From NCBI GenBank assembly GCA_034769895.1, contig CM068371.1, positions 400,225,469 to 400,289,468 on the forward strand: a stretch of 64,000 bases of DNA, written 5' to 3'. Below, piece after piece: positions 53,838-63,905 of this stretch. A program made the translations under genes and the position numbers. Every line of letters begins with the position of its first letter. Within the stretch, counting starts at the first letter, position 1. The stretch is from Magicicada septendecula. Lineage: Eukaryota > Arthropoda > Insecta > Hemiptera > Cicadidae. The notes beneath the pieces were generated by a model, which ran no database searches, was not told the origin of the DNA, and saw nothing but the letters and a program-made list of their open reading frames with translations.

Positions 53838-53845
53838 CTCCCTAG
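53838..53845 (+). repeat. 8-bp target duplication, right copy
   Basis: CTCCCTAG, identical to 50876-50883. Confidence 0.9.
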
Positions 53846-54480
53846 TTTACTGGAAATAGTCATTTATTTATTGCCCAGTCCATGCTCTGTCATTTCGGGA
53901 CTGTCCTCGGATCAGTACCCCATCAGTGTGGATCTGGCTATCCAGCACCCCACTGTTAGCAACGAGTATTGGATAGTTGAATGGTACAACACTTAGGCCT
54001 GACATTTTGTTGTCCACCTGCCCAAGCAAGTACCGCTTGAGACTGTCCAACTGTTGCCGTGTTCGAAATGGCCGTCATCTTGGCGATGAATGTGTCCTCT
54101 TAAATGAAGCCTAGATTCACGCCTGATTATCAGCATATCCCCACAAGTGACACAGCTCACTCGTGAGAGGAATCGCCATCAGAGATGCTGACCCATGACA
54201 TGGCCAACAAGGCTGAGTTCAACAAATCGACCAGCAAGTTGCATCAAGCATATCTGCCGCGAGGTAGATCACTTTGTTTCAGAGGGTATTACTGCTTAGC
54301 CAGAACCCATCTCATCGGAAGGGGTCACTGAAAGGCGTCTGGCCCAGATGGTGTTATGAATACCTCACTCCTGTGCCTTCCCGAGCGTGTGTTCCTGAGC
54401 TGTTCAGTGCTTGCCTCAGGCTGACCTACTTTCCTGTGAAATCCCTGCACCATGGAATGTAAGGAACAATGACATCCATT
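53846..54480 (+). pseudogene. Jockey-like LINE relic, right part (reverse transcriptase)
   Basis: Continues the coding lost at 50875: the first bases read like a YCPVHALSF and DCPRISTPSV segment (end of the endonuclease), then fragments SKYRLRLSNC and GVWPRWCYEYL, then LFSACLRLTYFPVK. The latter corresponds to the reverse-transcriptase block (PDGV..., LFNACLRLxYFP) of Jockey-clade elements. It is heavily mutated, and the catalytic YxDD part is not present before the end of similarity. Confidence 0.6.
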
Positions 54481-54527
54481 GAGACCTGAAAATACCTATG
54501 GTTACTGATGAGATCAAACGGTTTGCA

Positions 54528-54660
54528 GCTAAATATGAACTGTAACCACCTCAGTTGAGGGAGCTGATTGGCAAACCAAAACGGAGACTGCTTACGCAGG
54601 TATGTTGATGTGGCTCAGGTAACAATCATGTGGCTGACTGAGCCTACAGGAAACAACTTC
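54528..54660 (+). pseudogene. Second copy of the LINE endonuclease segment
   Basis: AACTGTAACCACCTC, GAGGGAGCT and GATGTGGCTCAGGTAACAAT match 50738-50850 with about 10 differences over 110 bp. The frame includes NQNGDCLRRYVDVAQVTI. It lies after the reverse-transcriptase part, so it is out of order for one element and probably belongs to a second truncated insertion or a local duplication. Confidence 0.6.
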
Positions 54661-55025
54661 TTGATAATGCTTTACTTGTTCAGCAATTGCAAAGACAGAA
54701 ACCATTTGAACTGTTATAGGAAAGCAAACGGTTTAAACGAAATATCTACATTTGTACGAAGTGTAAACTATAATGAGGAGTGCACCAATGGGAGCACACT
54801 CTACACACTGTTAACATAGTTGTTAGGACAAAATTGCTTTATTGTTTTTAACTAGTTGCAGCATAAATGAAAAAAAAAATTAAGTATCTGTTAGCATCAA
54901 ATGGTTATCAGGCTTGAAGGGATATGTCACTTTTGATATATTAGCATCAATTTATACTGTCCTTGGTCATCTAGAACCAGGGTCTTCCTCTACAAGGTGC
55001 ATGACCCACTTGTTTGTGTCACCTA
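54661..55025. other. Intron sequence without recognised features
   Basis: Nothing recognised except the TA that starts the mariner insertion at 55024-55025. Confidence 0.4.
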
Positions 55026-56286
55026 TCAGGGTAGTCTGAAATTTTCTTGGCCTCGACCATAGACGGCAACACTATCGCAAATTTTTGTTCTTGTGTTGGT
55101 AGTACATCTATTGTTAGAATGCGTGTGAAATTTCTGGTCAGTCTACCAAATAATTTGTATTACACAGCCATTTGAAACACAAGTGTTGTCCATATTCCTT
55201 GAAATGGAGAAAATTGAGTATCATGCAGTTGTAAAGTTCTTTGTGAAAGAAGGTTTAACACCAAGCGAAATTTATTCAAGGTTCATTAAAGTGTATGGGG
55301 ACTCTTCTACTTCATTTTCAACAGTTAAAAAATGGGCTGCTGAGTTTAAATGCGGCCATACCAGCCTGGAAGACGATCCATGTGAAGGATGTCCAAAAAC
55401 AGCAACATCACCGGAAACCGTCGAAAAATGCATGACAATTGCCGAATTAAAGTGCATGAAATTCCTGAAACTATAGGCATTTTTAATAATGCGTCAGATA
55501 TATTGTACATGAGGAAATGCAAATGAAAAAGCTCTGTGCTAGGTGGGTGCTGTGCTTGCTCACAGCAGATCAAAAACGCATGCGCACAAAAATATCTGAT
55601 CAGTGCTAGCAGCATTTTAAAAAGAACAAAGCAGATTTTGTGCATCAGTTTTTTACGATGGATGAAACTTGAATGCACCACTACACACCAGAGTCCAAAC
55701 AACAGTGAAAGCAGTGGACAGACGCTGGTTGTTAAATGCCAAAGAAGGCAAAGTCAATTTCACTGGCAGGAAACATCATGGCGTCAGTGTTTTGGGATGC
55801 TAAAGGTGTTTTGTACATCGGTTACCTTGAAAAGGGTGCAACAATAACTGGGGAAAATTATTCCAAACTTTTATCAAAACTGGACAAAAAAAAATCATCA
55901 ATAAAGACCCGGTTTGCAGAAGAAAAAAAGTCATTTTTACCAAGACAATGCACCTGCCCACAAAGGTGTTTTGGTAATGGGAAAATTAAGAGATCTCTGC
56001 TATGAATTGTTGTCACACTTTTCTTTTCCCCAGATTTGGCTTCCTCAGACTTCCATCTTTTCCCAAAACTCAAACTCTTTCTTGCTGGTCAGCTTTTCAT
56101 CGGCTCAAGAGGTGATTACAGCTGCAGACCTTACAGAAAACCACTTCAGGGACGGATAGTGGCATTGAAACATCGCTGGAATAAAAATGTTATGCTAAAA
56201 AGAGATTATGTTGAAAAGGAAAAATATTTTTGGAATTATTAATTTGTTTTTCATTTGTAGGTTGAGAACTTTTCATATCCCCCTTG
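55026..56286 (+). mobile_element. mariner element
   Basis: 1261 bp, close to the usual 1.3 kb. The termini (left TCAGGGTAGTCTGAAATTTTC, right complement CAAGGGGGATATGAAAAGTTC) are diverged inverted repeats, flanked by TA on both sides (55024-55025 and 56287-56288). It encodes a decayed transposase. Confidence 0.8.
55204..56242 (+). pseudogene. mariner transposase relic
   Basis: Starts MEKIEYHAVVKFFVKEG, the two-helix DNA-binding start of mariner transposases, then SFSTVKKWAAEFKCG and SLEDDPCEGCPKTA. After a shift (about 55450) AHSRSKTHAHKNI-like coding and FLRWMKL (first Asp of the catalytic triad changed or shifted) follow, then KKAKSISLAGNIMASVFWDA (second Asp), then HFYQDNAPAHKGVL and DFHLFPKLKLFLAGQ (the mariner D34D region). 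It ends YVEKEKYFWNY and TAA. At least three shifts break it. It would have catalysed cut-and-paste at TA. Confidence 0.85.
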
Positions 56287-56288
56287 TA

Positions 56289-56796
56289 AAACCTTAAGCC
56301 CTTCTCCATAAATCTGTTTCAACTTGTAAAATGTTACTGTTGCTCTGTCTTGAAGTTTGGTACAAAGTTTGTTAATTACGTAAAGCAGCTTAACATTATT
56401 GGGGTGAGACAAACATGTACAAAACAATGGCACAGTTATATCTGGTAAGGTTAAGAAAGTGTAGATTTGTATAAATGTAAACAAACTTTATAACTGTCAA
56501 CTGTTGACTGTTCATGAGAGAAGATGACTATCATTATATTTTACACAGATCGTATTATGTCATAGTTTCAGATGATTGTAATGATAACATTTACAAAGCT
56601 AACACTTTCTGATCTGAGGCTGAAAATTGTGTACCTATACAGCAGACTTCAGTTTGTATTAACACATTTAAATTTTAATTGTGTTTGTTTTTGAATTGCA
56701 TAGAAGTTTTAAGAAGTATTAGTTTGTGTACCAATATGGTAAATAATCCTGAACAAAAACCAGATGGAAAAATGTTTTTCTTTACAACTATAATAT
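56289..56796. other. Intron sequence without recognised features
   Basis: AT-rich. Nothing recognised. Confidence 0.4.
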
Positions 56797-57220
56797 TGTT
56801 ACGATGGTCTACTTGATCGTCGTAGGTACAGTGGAAACAAAATACTAGACACCAATTAAGTCAGTAATCACCAGCTTTAATTTTCACAGTTAAACAACAC
56901 AGTTTGTAATTAACAACACAGTCTCTTACAACAAATCAAATAAAAATTGTTCACATGCAATAAAAATGTTAACTAATATAAAACACAACTGTATTAACAC
57001 AATAATTCTTCACGTCGACAAACACTCAATCCGCACTAGTGGAAATCGCTTACGTAACTGTAACTGAGAACCCGGCAGCTATTCCCTCCTTCACTGCATG
57101 CCGGCTGCTTATAGTATCTCAACTGTTCCTGGAACTCACTAGAATCACCTACTTGAGTAACGCACAGCTGCCACACTGGACGGAGAATGTTCTGGGTTGT
57201 TCGGTAGGCTTCTTGTAACA
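56797..57220 (-). repeat. 3' LTR of the gag-protease element
   Basis: TGTTACGATGG to CTTGTAACA on the plus strand. It matches 59259-59737 apart from indels, including a missing stretch of about 45 bp (GGCTTTATATACGCC...). Confidence 0.85.
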
Positions 57221-57233
57221 CTGCCCCCTCCTT
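57221..57233 (-). promoter_or_regulatory. Polypurine tract
   Basis: The minus strand reads AAGGAGGGGGCAG directly before the 3' LTR. Confidence 0.7.
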
Positions 57234-58046
57234 AAACCTGTTTGTCCCAAACTGGCAAACCGTCTCTGAAGTAATACTTGGCCAGGGGATCTAGGTGGAC
57301 ATCCTTGTGAAAGATAATTCTCTGGTTCTTCGAATTCAGTCTCGTGTGATCCGAATGTCAAGTTCCCAGGAATACGAGTCTTCCGCTCAACTGCTAGTTT
57401 TGCTGGAATCACTCCTGTTGCGTCACATACTAATGACCTAAACGCCACTGGCTGATCCAAGTCTGTTTGGTTCTCGTCAACAACCTCTTGCGTAACTTCA
57501 TCTTCAGCAACTTTTCCCCCGGGCACTTCTATTAATTCACAAACAAACGAGGGGCTTTCCTTGACACCCATAGTTGGCTTTCGAGTCACTTCTTTTGCCT
57601 TTTCATGTATTTGTACTTCCTCTGCTAGTTCTTCTTCTATTTCCACCTGGAATAGGAAAGGTTCCTCTTGACCAGACCTGTTGACTTCTTCTTCGGCCAA
57701 TGTCACTTGCTTAATCAAATGGTTGGTTGACCCTGTCATTTTAGCCATCCAAAGCTTTATCTTCTCTTGGCCAACCTTCAGAACATTCTCTCTTAAGTCC
57801 ACAATGAATCCGTAGGCATTCATAATGTCCGTGCCAAGAATAACTTCATCAACAATGTCTGCAACAAGCATTTGGTGGCTAAACTCGAGAAGACCCAGGC
57901 GTACACTACGTCTATCTTTCCTAACACATTGACGGGGCTTCCAGTCACAGTCTGTATTGTACAAGAGCTAATTTGAGGAACAGGTTGCTAATTAAGTCAG
58001 GGAACACAATAGACACTGTAGCGCCCGTGTCAACTGTAAATGATCT
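57223..58046 (-). pseudogene. Retropepsin and C-terminal extension
   Basis: The catalytic motif FTVDTGATVSIV is on the minus strand at about 58040-58007. A shift near 57965 separates it from the second half, which carries LEFSHQMLVADIVDEVILGT and DIMNAYGFIVDL, the flap-to-end part of retroviral-type aspartic proteases that dimerise to cleave Gag. About 190 acidic residues follow (EEPFLFQVEIEEELAEEV) with no known domain. There is no reverse transcriptase where one would be expected. Confidence 0.75.
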
Positions 58047-59030
58047 TCATTTACCTTCCGCAAATCCATTAATGATCAGGTTACCTATGGTTTTATGAAG
58101 CGTGGAGACGGTGTGCAGTTCCGTATCTTTCCATCTCCAATTCGTGCATTCACGCTCTTCTCTCCGATTTTTCGTCTGCCAACAATCTGGTTGTAGATGG
58201 CCACTTTTCCCACAGTTATAAGATTTAGGTCTTTTGTCTTTATCCTTTTGTTCGAAAGATCGTTGTGGCGCTGCTGACTTCTTAAACTGTTGTTCTTGAA
58301 TCATCTTTTTATTCCGTCCGTTATGACGATATTGTGGTACTGGATATATTTGACTACAATGTAATGACATACTTTGGTTAATGTAGGTCACCAATTTGGC
58401 AGCTTCAAAACGGAGAGCATGAACAAGAGCGTCTGAGCTATTCTGATGCCATGCCATTCATAACACTTGTCGTAATTTACTATCTCTGATACCGTCAATA
58501 AACACAATGTGAGCAATCCACATTTGGAAGTCCTCAGATTTTTCGGGATAAGCCAGTCTCTTCAGTTGGTCGACATTTGCTTCAAATTCTTGAAGGCTCT
58601 CCTCTGAACGCTGTCGCCTCGCTTTAAGTTGAACACGGTACACCCCGCACAAATGCTGGTCACCATACCGTAATTCCAGAGCTTTTGTTAATTCGGCATA
58701 TGTGTTCTGGCTGTCAGATGGCACTTTGTGTATTAGCTCTGTGGCAGGTCCTTTTAACGCAAGAATGAGTGAAAGGCCTTTCTCTTCTTCTGTTCAGTTA
58801 TTTAAGCGAGCGGCAGCTTCAAATTGGCGATGATAAGTTGCCCAGTGAGTGCTTCCATTAAACGGTGAGGCCTTTGTAAAAACTGGCCCTACTTCAGTTA
58901 ATAGCATTCTTTGACTTCTCTGATATTTTGAATCTTCTAAACTTGACATACTTGTTTTCATAGTTGACACAGATTTTTCTAGTTTAGATATTCTGTCAAC
59001 TTGTTTGTTCAGCTCACCTCGTTACAGGCC
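58047..59030 (-). pseudogene. Gypsy-type Gag with zinc knuckle
   Basis: In order on the minus strand: a coiled-coil start (KQVDRISKLEKSVSTMKTSM), FNGSTHWATYHRQFEAAARL, a stop at about 58797, then LSLILALKGPATELIHKVP, TYAELTKALELRYGDQH and the RRQRSEESLQEFEANVDQL helix, another stop at 58458, then a basic linker and CGKSGHLQPDCW, a zinc knuckle that lacks its first Cys spacing (YNCGKSGH). This is the particle-forming and RNA-binding protein of the element. Reading is in one frame across the stops. Confidence 0.8.
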
Positions 59031-59239
59031 AAATTTTGCAGTGATATCATCTTGTACGAACGCCTTAACGTCGTCTGCTTGATGACTAAACGACTAAATT
59101 CTTGTTTTTGTTGTTACTGTTTGCCATAGCATTACTCGGAATGCTTCTATCATCTGACTGGTATCCATTTTATTTTTATCAACTACCACTAACACCACTC
59201 TTCTATGAAGTGTTCTCTGTTTCCACTGTTAACCGTTCT

Positions 59240-59257
59240 ATCCCAGTTCTGGCACCA
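59240..59257 (-). promoter_or_regulatory. Primer-binding site of the gag-protease element
   Basis: The minus strand reads TGGTGCCAGAACTGGGAT, one base inside the 5' LTR. The tRNA is not identified. Confidence 0.6.
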
Positions 59258-59258
59258 C

Positions 59259-59737
59259 TGTTACAATGGTCTACGCGATCGTCATAGGTACAGTGGAAAC
59301 AAAATCAAGATACCAATTAAGTTACTTATCACCAGCTTTAATTTTCACAGTTAAACAGTTCGTAATTAACAACACAGTCTCTTACAACAAATCAAATAAA
59401 AATTCACACACAATAAAAATGTTAACTAATATAAACACAACTGTACTGTATTAACACAATAATTCTTCACGTCAACAAACACTCAATCCGCACTAGCGGA
59501 AATTGCTCACGTAACTGTAACTGACAACCCGGCAGCTATGGCTTTATATACGCCACACTGAGGCCGAGTACAGCTTTCCCTCCTTAACTGCACGCCGGCT
59601 GCTTAATGCGTAGTATCTTTTAAGTGTTCCTGGAACTCACTAGAATCACCTACTTGAATGACACACAGTTGCCACACTGGACGGGGGGGGGGGGGAGTGG
59701 AGAATGTTCTGGGTTGTTTGGTAGGCTTCTCGTAACA
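59259..59737 (-). repeat. 5' LTR of the gag-protease element
   Basis: TGTTACAATGG to CTCGTAACA on the plus strand, 479 bp. It includes a TATATA (about 59545) and a G run near 59683. Confidence 0.85.
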
Positions 59738-60439
59738 ATCAGTAATGATAGTGTACAAAACTGGCATGCATAATGTGTTTCCAGTGAAGTGCTACAGCAA
59801 ATACACTTTAGAAATTATTCATATTGTTGTTAAACAGTCACCTCAGCCTAATAAAATCTGCCCACTAAGTCACTGGGTTTGAAACTTTCAGTTCTAAGCA
59901 ATTCAGCATTGGTAGGCTGAAGCTCCTTGGCGAGGAAGTTGGGATGGATTTTTAGCCTGTCGTAACTGGGACTTCATTACTTTATCTTTTCTATAGCTGA
60001 AGACGTTTGTATCCCCAAATAGTAACTATTTTTCAGAATCATATAAAACAAGAGGAAGGCATATTTTTATAAATTTAATCTGAATTTTTTTCTGTTTTCC
60101 TTCCTATAGTTCCATAATTTGCTCAAAATCTACATTTTCTTTTTAAATAATTTCTCATCAGTTTCATAGATAATTTCATGCCCTGTGTATTGAAAGTGAG
60201 TTATTTGATACAGTATTTTATTGTTTATTATAATTCTTTGTCTTGTAAGACAGTAGTTTTCGGTCTAACTGGGAACTCACCTTGAAGAATGTCAATGTTT
60301 AGGGGAACAACAAGTTAAATAAGCTCTCAATAATAATATAATGTATGTTATTTCTAAAACTAAATTACAGTAACCTGTATTAAAATCGAAGATTATTTTC
60401 TCCTTACTGAATTAGTGTGTTGATTGAGCCTGTCAGCTG
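59738..60439. other. Intron sequence without recognised features
   Basis: AT-rich. Nothing recognised. Confidence 0.4.
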
Positions 60440-60740
60440 GTGTATTTTGGGGTTGATGGTGGTATCTTCACATCATGGCATAGGCAAGCTGCTGCCTGTT
60501 CCACCTTCAAAGATCCTCCAGCCATCTGTACTCGGGGTCTACCCACACACCTGTGTCCTATATGTTTATATTTCCAGACTTATTTGGCTAGTTTTGAATC
60601 TGACATTCTTTCTAAGTGCTCTTTCCACTGTTGTTTTGTATCTTTTAATTTTTCTTTCAAGTTTAAAAACTTGTAGTTCTTCTCTTATGACATCATTCTG
60701 TACATGATCAAGTTGAGAACCTTTTAACTCCTCTTAAGAA
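60440..60740 (-). pseudogene. LINE polyprotein C-terminal tail, decayed
   Basis: The minus-strand frame reads TVERALRKNVRFKTSQ- and then HRCVGRPRVQMAGGSLKVEQAA. The GRPR...W/M...EQA motif near a LINE end is common in insect LINEs (GRPRxRWxxxFLEPEQA). Stops are present upstream. Confidence 0.5.
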
Positions 60741-61162
60741 CACCATTTCTAAGGCCTGTAGCAGGTGTTGATGGTGGTTAAGCCATAAATCTGAATTTAC
60801 ATTACATCTTTTTGGTACAGTAGAACTCCATTTATCCAAACTCCAGTTATCCGAATCGATAAATCAGAAAATTAAAAAAAAAAATTAATTTCCAAAAGAT
60901 AAGTTTATTCAACTTATTCCAAGTTTATTGCATTTGGCATACAAATAAAAAACATCGTAAGTAAATGAAACACATGTCACTCACATTTACAGTTGATCAG
61001 TGTCTTGCTGTCTATTGTGTGGTTTATGTCATCCATTCTGTTTATACAGCACAGTATTTTGCCAAGTTGTTTTCATATTGTGTTGTTTGTATTGTGTTTA
61101 TATAAAATGTCTTCGTATCATATCGTATCTTCATATATAAAAGGAAATGTATCGTATTATTG

Positions 61163-61270
61163 ATGACGGACAAAGTGAAAATAATTGAACAATTAAACAA
61201 AGGAGTGTTTCACAAACAGTCGGCCAAAATTTATGATCTAGGTGCAGCTACTATTTCTGACATAAAAAAA
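61163..61270 (+). pseudogene. Tigger transposase N-terminal HTH remnant
   Basis: MTDKVKIIEQLNKGVFHKQS and IYDLGAATISDIKK resemble the psq-type helix-turn-helix at the start of jerky/Tigger transposases. It ends in an A run and a stop. Confidence 0.6.
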
Positions 61271-61380
61271 AATTTTTTAATTTGATTTTGAACTTTGTTT
61301 CTCATTTTTTTGAAGTGAAGATGGAATGTTGTCCATAAAAGTGATGAGAACGGCTGAAAATAAAAACTTTAAATGTTTTT

Positions 61381-61735
61381 TGCAGCAACGGTCACTTGGA
61401 AATCCTCTCTCAAGCCATAATAGAGTGTATGAGACGATGTTACAGAAGGCAACTTTTACGTAAGCTGCTGTTAGCAGATGAAGATGAAGAAGGTACAGTA
61501 GCATACCAAAACAAAATTCATTTAAAGGACTGTTGTTACATTATAGCCGATTCATGAAATTTGTTTGAAACAACATTTAAGAGAGCATGGAATAAAATTA
61601 ATGGAATTTCGACAAAACAACAAATGCAGGAAGAAAAAGAAGAAACAAATCTAAAGGAAGAGGAAATAAGAACAAAAGGAAGTGTAGAAGAAAATGAAGC
61701 TGTATCAATTGAAGACATCTAGAAAATCATTGTAC
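61381..61735 (+). pseudogene. Tigger transposase C-terminal remnant
   Basis: MRRCYRRQLLRKLLLADEDEE and IHLKDCCYIIADS (then stop), NLFETTFKRAWNKI match the region that follows the DDE core in jerky-like transposases. The acidic tail (KEETNLKEEEIRTKG) is also typical. The catalytic core between the HTH and this part is deleted. Confidence 0.6.
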
Positions 61736-62074
61736 AAATTCATGGTTGTTCCGAGTGTGACGTGGACGACACAAACGAGTGATTGCAGTGTGATTCACAG
61801 GATCATGTATATGAAATTTTGACGATGATGAAATTATCCAAAGTGTAAACGATGAATCTCAGCAAGCGGACAAAGACGTTGACAACGATGCTTTAGTTGA
61901 ACTGGAAAAAGAAAGTACGACGCGTGAGGCTTTCATTTGTTTTGACACTGTCATAAGTAGACGTTTTCGTCCATAACATAACCTTTTTCTTATGTTTGTC
62001 CCAGTTATCCGAATGTCTGCATATCCGAATTACGTCTGGGACTCATTAGTTCGGATAAATGGAGTTCTACTGTA

Positions 62075-62887
62075 CTTGAAATCAAATATCATATGATGTT
62101 TCACTTTTTGTATATCACAAATATCACTTTTTCACACAGATGTGATGTGGAGATGGCGTGTGAACAAAGTGGTGCCTCGATGCTGCATATGAAAGTTCAG
62201 ATTATTCATCCCATAGTGCTGTCTAATAAGTCATTAAATCTGAATTTAAAATCGTAGTTTTAAAATCAGAATACCAGCTTATCATATTATTATTCAGCAC
62301 CATCATAACCTGATGTCACCATGCTCTATTTAGAGTAGCAGGACTGGGGGAGAGGTCTTATTGTTCTCTTAGTTTTGTTGTTAACTTAGTTGAATTTTCA
62401 AAATATAGAACTGCATCTCAAATCCATTTGAATTTGGTGTAACTTTTAGGAAAGTAGCTTTCAGTCTCCTTTCTGAGAGCAGAGAGATGAGTCAGTAGTG
62501 TTGCTTATTACTTTGCACACAGCTTTATGAATAGCTTACTTATATTATATGAATTATCAGATTTGTTGTGCAAGTTCTTTGCTCCATTCAATTCAAGGAT
62601 GACTTGCTGAATACTTCCTTTAGACTCAAAATTGGATCACTCTTACATTTCATGTAACATTGTGGTCATTGGTTGACCAGTGACCCACCTGTAGGTTCAG
62701 ACATTTTTAACCTCTGTTACATCAGTGACCTCTATTATAAGACATTTGCCTGTGAAATCTGTTGTTATGTTTTACAAATTGAGATACTCCATTTACGTTG
62801 GACAGTGTATTATATTGTGCGTAATAAATTTTGTGGCAAATTAATAAATGTGTAATATTTGTAAATATTATGGTGTTCAGTATAAGA
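62075..62887. other. Intron sequence without recognised features
   Basis: Nothing recognised. Immediately precedes the foldback element. Confidence 0.4.
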
Positions 62888-63208
62888 CGAGTTTTCCGGG
62901 CTGTTTGGCCATGGTCTATGGTTTACTGACAAACCAAACGTTTCAACAGCTCCAATGGCTGCCATCATCAGTGGAATTTAAAGAAATCCTGAACGTAGGG
63001 TGTTCATGTCAGGCCCACAGTACTGTGGTAAAGGCTCAACCACAGTACTGGTTGAGGTCAGCCTTTACCACAGTACTGTGGGCCTGACGTGAACACCCTA
63101 CGTTCAGGATTTCTTTAAATTCCACAGATGATGGCAACCATTGGAGCTGTTGAAAGGTTTGGTTTGTCAGTAAACCTTAGACCACGGCCAAACAGCCCGG
63201 AAAACTCG
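62888..63208. mobile_element. Foldback element with nearly perfect arms
   Basis: The arms (62888 to about 63032 and about 63064 to 63208) are almost perfect complements from CGAGTTTTCCGGGCTG to CCACAGTACTGTGGTAAAGGCT. A nested small hairpin (CAACCACAGTACTGGTTG) sits in the 30-base centre. It is related to 45950-46486 in ends and in the CCACAGTACTGTGG palindrome. It lies 210 bp upstream of the distal Flower acceptor and would form a strong hairpin in pre-mRNA. Confidence 0.85.
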
Positions 63209-63281
63209 TATTATACAACTGACACCGGTCGTGAAAGCCTTAGGACAATTTTATTATGGTGTTCTGTATGAAGGCATCAGA

Positions 63282-63282
<1 letters not shown>

Positions 63283-63359
<77 letters not shown>
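63283..63359 (+). repeat. (TG)n tract upstream of the distal Flower exon
   Basis: About 38 TG dinucleotides, ending 58 bases before the acceptor at 63416-63417. In the transcript this is a UG-rich splicing-silencer or -enhancer type sequence. Confidence 0.98.
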
Positions 63360-63362
<3 letters not shown>

Positions 63363-63417
63363 GGCATTGTGTATTGTCTGTACTGCAGCTATGTACAGCG
63401 TGTTCTTGTTGTTGCAG

Positions 63418-63514
63418 GGCTTCGGCTGAGGAGATGCGAGCTAACGCCGCCCAGTTGGTGGACAATGCACAACCAATGGCAGCCTCAGCCCCTGCCCGGG
63501 TGCCTCCTGTCTGA
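63418..63514 (+). CDS. fwe: Distal terminal exon of Flower
   Basis: The acceptor TTCTTGTTGTTGCAG precedes a single G that completes the Lys codon (AA+G) left by the exon at 39045-39152. The frame then reads ASAEEMRANAAQLVDNAQ, PMAASAPARVPPV and TGA at 63512-63514. This resembles the recalled Drosophila C-terminus that starts KASAEDMRAAAQQ and contains NAQPF, so I identify it as the ubiquitous-type Flower C-terminus. Composition is clearly coding-like (GC-rich compared with the intron). The tail is shorter than I recall from Drosophila. AATAAA hexamers follow at 63884 and 63980. Confidence 0.8.
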
Positions 63515-63905
63515 CCTCTTGTCAAATTCCACTACTGCTACCACTACAACAGACTCATATTATTATTATTATGTTATCATCATTGTTCTTGAAAAGTACC
63601 TAAAATGGTGGCTATTGTCATCATTGTTCATCGTCACTACTAGTACTATAACTACTGGCCATTGGTAGGCTCGTCCTCCCGCAGTGTGGTATACAATATT
63701 GTATTATGTAGACACATGTATAATCTCAAATATGAAAACTGTTTGTGTTTAAAAAAAAGAGGTTTTTGCTGCTTCTTAATGTCGTGTGTAAACAAAAACT
63801 AGTCATTCGCGTTTGGCGCTCCCTCTTTACAGCAGTTCATGTTCAAACTCGTCATTTATTTCTGCTATACATATACAGTACATAATAAACTCTGAAGAAA
63901 ATATA
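63515..63905 (+). other. Putative 3' UTR of Flower with polyadenylation signal
   Basis: From the stop codon to just after AATAAA at 63884-63889. Contains ACTACTGCTACCACTACAAC and TATTATTATT simple repeats. A second AATAAA lies at 63980-63985, so a longer UTR is possible. Confidence 0.55.

Larger units (their letters stand above)
56797..59737 (-). mobile_element. Gypsy-type LTR element with gag and protease only
   Basis: Direct repeats of 424 and 479 bp (TGTTAC...GTAACA) bound 2.0 kb of internal sequence coding on the minus strand for Gag, zinc knuckle and protease. No reverse transcriptase, RNase H or integrase is present. The protease frame runs to the polypurine tract through about 190 residues of acidic sequence. 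Primer site and polypurine tract are both recognisable, so it could be a non-autonomous family or an internally deleted copy. The target duplication is not clear. Confidence 0.8.
60818..62072 (+). mobile_element. Tigger/pogo-type element, internally deleted
   Basis: Inverted ends CAGTAGAACTCCATTTATCC and their complement, plus an inner CAGTTATCCGAAT copy, flanked by TA (60816-60817 and 62073-62074). 1255 bp, with only parts of a transposase left. The TIR sequence and TA target are typical of the Tigger/pogo group. Confidence 0.85.

Noticed and set aside
55346-55702. 118-codon minus-strand frame
   Set aside because: Antisense to the mariner transposase relic.
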